DNA of 64,000 bases, from NCBI RefSeq assembly GCF_030294945.1, contig NZ_AP018448.1, positions 6,540,001 through 6,604,000 of the forward strand. Reading direction: 5' to 3'. Made by a program: the position numbers and the translations under genes. Position 1 is the stretch's first letter, and the number at the start of each line of letters is the position of its first letter. The notes beneath the pieces are model-generated. The model was not told the DNA's origin. It did not search any database and saw only the letters and a program-made list of their open reading frames with translations. Positions 61,690-64,000 of the stretch are shown piece by piece. The DNA comes from Streptomyces graminofaciens. Lineage in GTDB: Bacteria > Actinomycetota > Actinomycetes > Streptomycetales > Streptomycetaceae.

Positions 61690-64000
61690 ATGGCAACGAC
61701 CACACCAGCCGGTGTGCGGGCTGCTCACGCCAAGCACGGAGGAGACGCCGCCAAAGGCGCCGGCGGCGGCGACCACGCCCCGATGACGCACCGGCAGATC
61801 ATGGAGGCCCTGACCGGCCTGCTGCTCGGCATGTTCGTGGCGATCCTGTCGTCCACGATCGTCTCGAACGCCCTGCCGGACATCATCAACGACCTCGGCG
61901 GCGGCCAGAGCGCCTACACCTGGGTCGTCACGGCCTCGCTGCTGACGATGACGGCGTCCACCCCCCTCTGGGGCAAGCTCGCCGACCTGCTCTCCAAGAA
62001 GCTGCTCGTGCAGCTGGCGCTCGTCGTCTTCGTGGCGGGCTCGGCGGCCGCCGGTCTGTCGCAGAACACGGGCATGCTCATCGCGTTCCGCGCCGTGCAA
62101 GGCATCGGCATGGGTGGCCTGACGGCCCTCGCGCAGATCATCATGGCCGCGATGATCTCCCCGCGCGAACGTGGCCGGTACAGCGGCTACCTCGGCGCCA
62201 CCTTCGCGACCGCGATGGTCGGCGGCCCGCTGATCGGCGGTGTCATCACCGACACCAGCTGGCTCGGCTGGCGCTGGTGCTTCTACGTCGGCGTGCCCTT
62301 CGCCGTCCTCGCCCTGATCGTGCTCCAGAAGACCCTGAACCTCCCGGTGATCAAGCGAGAGGTCAAGGTCGACTGGGCCGGCGCCTTCCTCATCACCGCC
62401 GGGGTCTGCCTGCTGCTGATCTGGGTGACCTTCGCCGGCGACAAGTACGACTGGCTGTCCTGGCAGACGTACACGATGGTCGGCGGCACGATCGCGCTGT
62501 TCGCGCTCTTCTGCCTGGTCGAGACGAGGGCCAGCCAGCCGATCATCCCGCTGCGCCTGTTCCGCAACCGGACCATCACCCTCGCCTCCGTCGCCGCGCT
62601 GTTCGTGGGCACCGCGATGTACGCGGGTGTCATCTTCTTCAGCCAGTACTTCCAGCTGGCCCGCGACGAGTCGCCGACCATGTCCGGCGTCATGACCATC
62701 CCGATGATCGGCGGCCTCGCCGTCGCCTCGACCGTCTCCGGTCAGTTCATCTCCCGGACGGGGAAGTGGAAGGCCTGGCTCCTGGCCGGTGGCGTGCTGC
62801 TGACGGCCGGCCTTGGGCTCCTGGGCACGATCCGGTACGACACCCCGTACTGGCGGGTCGCGATCTTCATGGCGCTGCTCGGTCTGGGCGTCGGCATGAT
62901 GATGCAGAACCTGGTCCTGTGCACCCAGAACCAGGTGGACCCGACCGACCTCGGCGCCGCCAGCTCCACGGTCAACTTCTTCCGCTCGCTCGGCTCCACC
63001 ATCGGCATCTCGGCCCTCGGCGCGGTCCTCACCCACCGGATCACGGAGTACGTCAAGGACGGCCTCACCGGCCTCGACCCCAAGTACGCCGCCGGCCTGT
63101 CCGGTTCCTCCGACAGCATCCCGGACATGGACTCCCTGCCCGCCCCGCTGCGGACGGTCCTGGAGAGCGCGTACGGCCACGGCATCGCCGACATCTTCTT
63201 CTACTCCGTGCCGGTCGCCGTCCTCGCCCTGCTCTTCTCCTTCTTCATCAAGGAGGTCCCGCTGCGGACGAAGGGAGCGATGGCCCAGGCGGCGGAGGCC
63301 GCCGGAACGCCGGGCACCGAGACCCCGGCCGTGGCTCCGGCGGTGGCTCCGGCCGTGGCTCCGGCTCCGGTCGCCGTGGAACAGACGCCCGCGCCCGTCA
63401 CCGGCATCCCCGTACGGGGACACGTACGCGGCGCCGAGAACGCCCCCGTCCCCAGCGCCGCCGTCACCCTGATCTCCCTCGGCGGCAACCAGCTCGACCG
63501 CTCGGTCGCACAGCCCGACGGGACGTACGAGGTGGACGCGCCCGGCACGGGGTCGTACGTCCTCATCGCCTCCGCCGACGGCTTCCAGCCGCAGGCCTCC
63601 ACGATCGTCGTGAACGCCGAGCCGCTCGCGTACGACATCCTCCTCAGCGGTACGAGCGGCCTGAGCGGTGTCGTACGGGCCGCCGGAGCCGCACTGCCCG
63701 TCAAGGACGCCATGGTCGTCGTGACCGATGTGCGCGGGGAGGTGCTGGCCACCGGGAAGAGCGGTGAGCAGGGCGAGTTCGGCTTCGGCGAGCTGGTCCC
63801 GGGTGCCGTCACCGTCGCCGTGAACGCCGCCGGGTACCGCCCGCGCGCCCTGCCCGTCGAGATCGGCGGCGCCGGGGTCACCCGTGTCGAGGTCGACCTG
63901 GAGGCCGGGGCCCGGCTCCAGGGGGTCGTACGGGCGCCGGGCGGGCCGCTGGGCGACGCCCGCGTCACCCTCGTCGACGCGGCGGGCAACGTGGTCGGCA
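61690..64000 (+). CDS. MFS drug exporter (DHA2-like) with C-terminal CnaB-type repeats, 3' end missing
   Basis: Starts ATG 61690 behind AAAGGAAG and is open to the window end (770 codons seen). Residues 1-560 form a 14-helix DHA2 multidrug transporter: PDIINDLGGGQSAYTWVVTA (motif near helix 1/2), LWGKLADLLSKK (motif A), RAVQGIGMGGL and FRSLGSTIGISALGAV. After an Ala/Pro linker (AVAPAVAPAVAP) come at least three ~80-residue carboxypeptidase-regulatory/CnaB-like beta domains (starting near residues 571, 654 and 740), each with a VxGxVR...AxVTL pattern. With the last helix odd/even count these may be cytoplasmic. Regulated by the adjacent MarR gene. Confidence 0.9.
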   Translation, partial: MATTTPAGVRAAHAKHGGDAAKGAGGGDHAPMTHRQIMEALTGLLLGMFVAILSSTIVSNALPDIINDLGGGQSAYTWVVTASLLTMTASTPLWGKLADLLSKKLLVQLALVVFVAGSAAAGLSQNTGMLIAFRAVQGIGMGGLTALAQIIMAAMISPRERGRYSGYLGATFATAMVGGPLIGGVITDTSWLGWRWCFYVGVPFAVLALIVLQKTLNLPVIKREVKVDWAGAFLITAGVCLLLIWVTFAGDKYDWLSWQTYTMVGGTIALFALFCLVETRASQPIIPLRLFRNRTITLASVAALFVGTAMYAGVIFFSQYFQLARDESPTMSGVMTIPMIGGLAVASTVSGQFISRTGKWKAWLLAGGVLLTAGLGLLGTIRYDTPYWRVAIFMALLGLGVGMMMQNLVLCTQNQVDPTDLGAASSTVNFFRSLGSTIGISALGAVLTHRITEYVKDGLTGLDPKYAAGLSGSSDSIPDMDSLPAPLRTVLESAYGHGIADIFFYSVPVAVLALLFSFFIKEVPLRTKGAMAQAAEAAGTPGTETPAVAPAVAPAVAPAPVAVEQTPAPVTGIPVRGHVRGAENAPVPSAAVTLISLGGNQLDRSVAQPDGTYEVDAPGTGSYVLIASADGFQPQASTIVVNAEPLAYDILLSGTSGLSGVVRAAGAALPVKDAMVVVTDVRGEVLATGKSGEQGEFGFGELVPGAVTVAVNAAGYRPRALPVEIGGAGVTRVEVDLEAGARLQGVVRAPGGPLGDARVTLVDAAGNVVG

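Overview
The window is a gene-dense, roughly 70%+ GC stretch of an actinobacterial chromosome, almost certainly Streptomyces. The evidence is strong third-position G/C bias, many GTG starts behind GGAGG-type ribosome binding sites, mycothiol-type enzymes, a BldC/Vdh/LsrL/SigF/SigN neighbourhood and two-domain PurF/PurM/PurSQL genes. From memory, the gene order follows the core of the S. coelicolor chromosome from about SCO4090 down to about SCO4032. These locus numbers are recalled, not looked up.

Layout. 0-11.4 kb: an unknown gene divergent from valine dehydrogenase (vdh), a DUF3073 protein, then a minus-strand purine block (purF-purM; purS-purQ-purL) interrupted by a META-domain lipoprotein and a mycothiol-dependent isomerase-like protein, ending at the Lsr2 paralogue lsrL. 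11.5-15.8 kb: two tRNA-Gly genes, an ABC exporter plus a DesK/DesR-like two-component system, and a third tRNA-Gly identical to the second. 15.8-26.3 kb: purC, a secondary-amide hydrolase-like protein, a membrane protein that looks like an M48 peptidase without its active site, purD, a G-rich repeat-filled gap, dnaX, the SRP RNA gene and tRNA-Ser(GGA).

26.3-34 kb is accessory. It holds remnants of a tyrosine integrase and of a broken response regulator, then a minus-strand set of four genes: a split PEP-synthase-like phosphotransferase (ATP-grasp subunit plus substrate/His subunit), an HD phosphohydrolase and a PAS-GAF-PP2C-HATPase phosphatase. 34-35.1 kb: a DUF2975 membrane protein, a Xre regulator and a 34-residue membrane microprotein behind a perfect 14-bp-arm palindrome. 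35-48 kb: secreted GH78 rhamnosidase with LacI-like operators, a saccharopine-dehydrogenase-like protein divergent from an AraC/DJ-1 regulator, a short UvrA paralogue, a zinc ribbon protein, an SBD-HNH (phosphorothioate-dependent) nuclease, a beta-hydroxyacid-type dehydrogenase, a TauD dioxygenase and a CopC-CopD fusion.

49-52.7 kb: an iron-box-controlled divergent pair, a penicillin-acylase/siderophore-acyltransferase fusion and a siderophore-interacting flavoprotein. 52.8-64 kb: DNA repair glycosylase-like protein, conserved small proteins, upp, tadA with its partner, tRNA-Ser(CGA), sigF and sigN, and a MarR regulator with two matching operators driving an MFS exporter that carries C-terminal CnaB-like repeats and runs off the right end.

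The most interesting candidates for undescribed biology are the acylase-acyltransferase fusion under iron control and the split PEP-dependent phosphotransferase set with its two phosphohydrolase partners. A cross-cutting feature is the high number of genes with in-frame tandem repeats, mostly at protein ends or in linkers.
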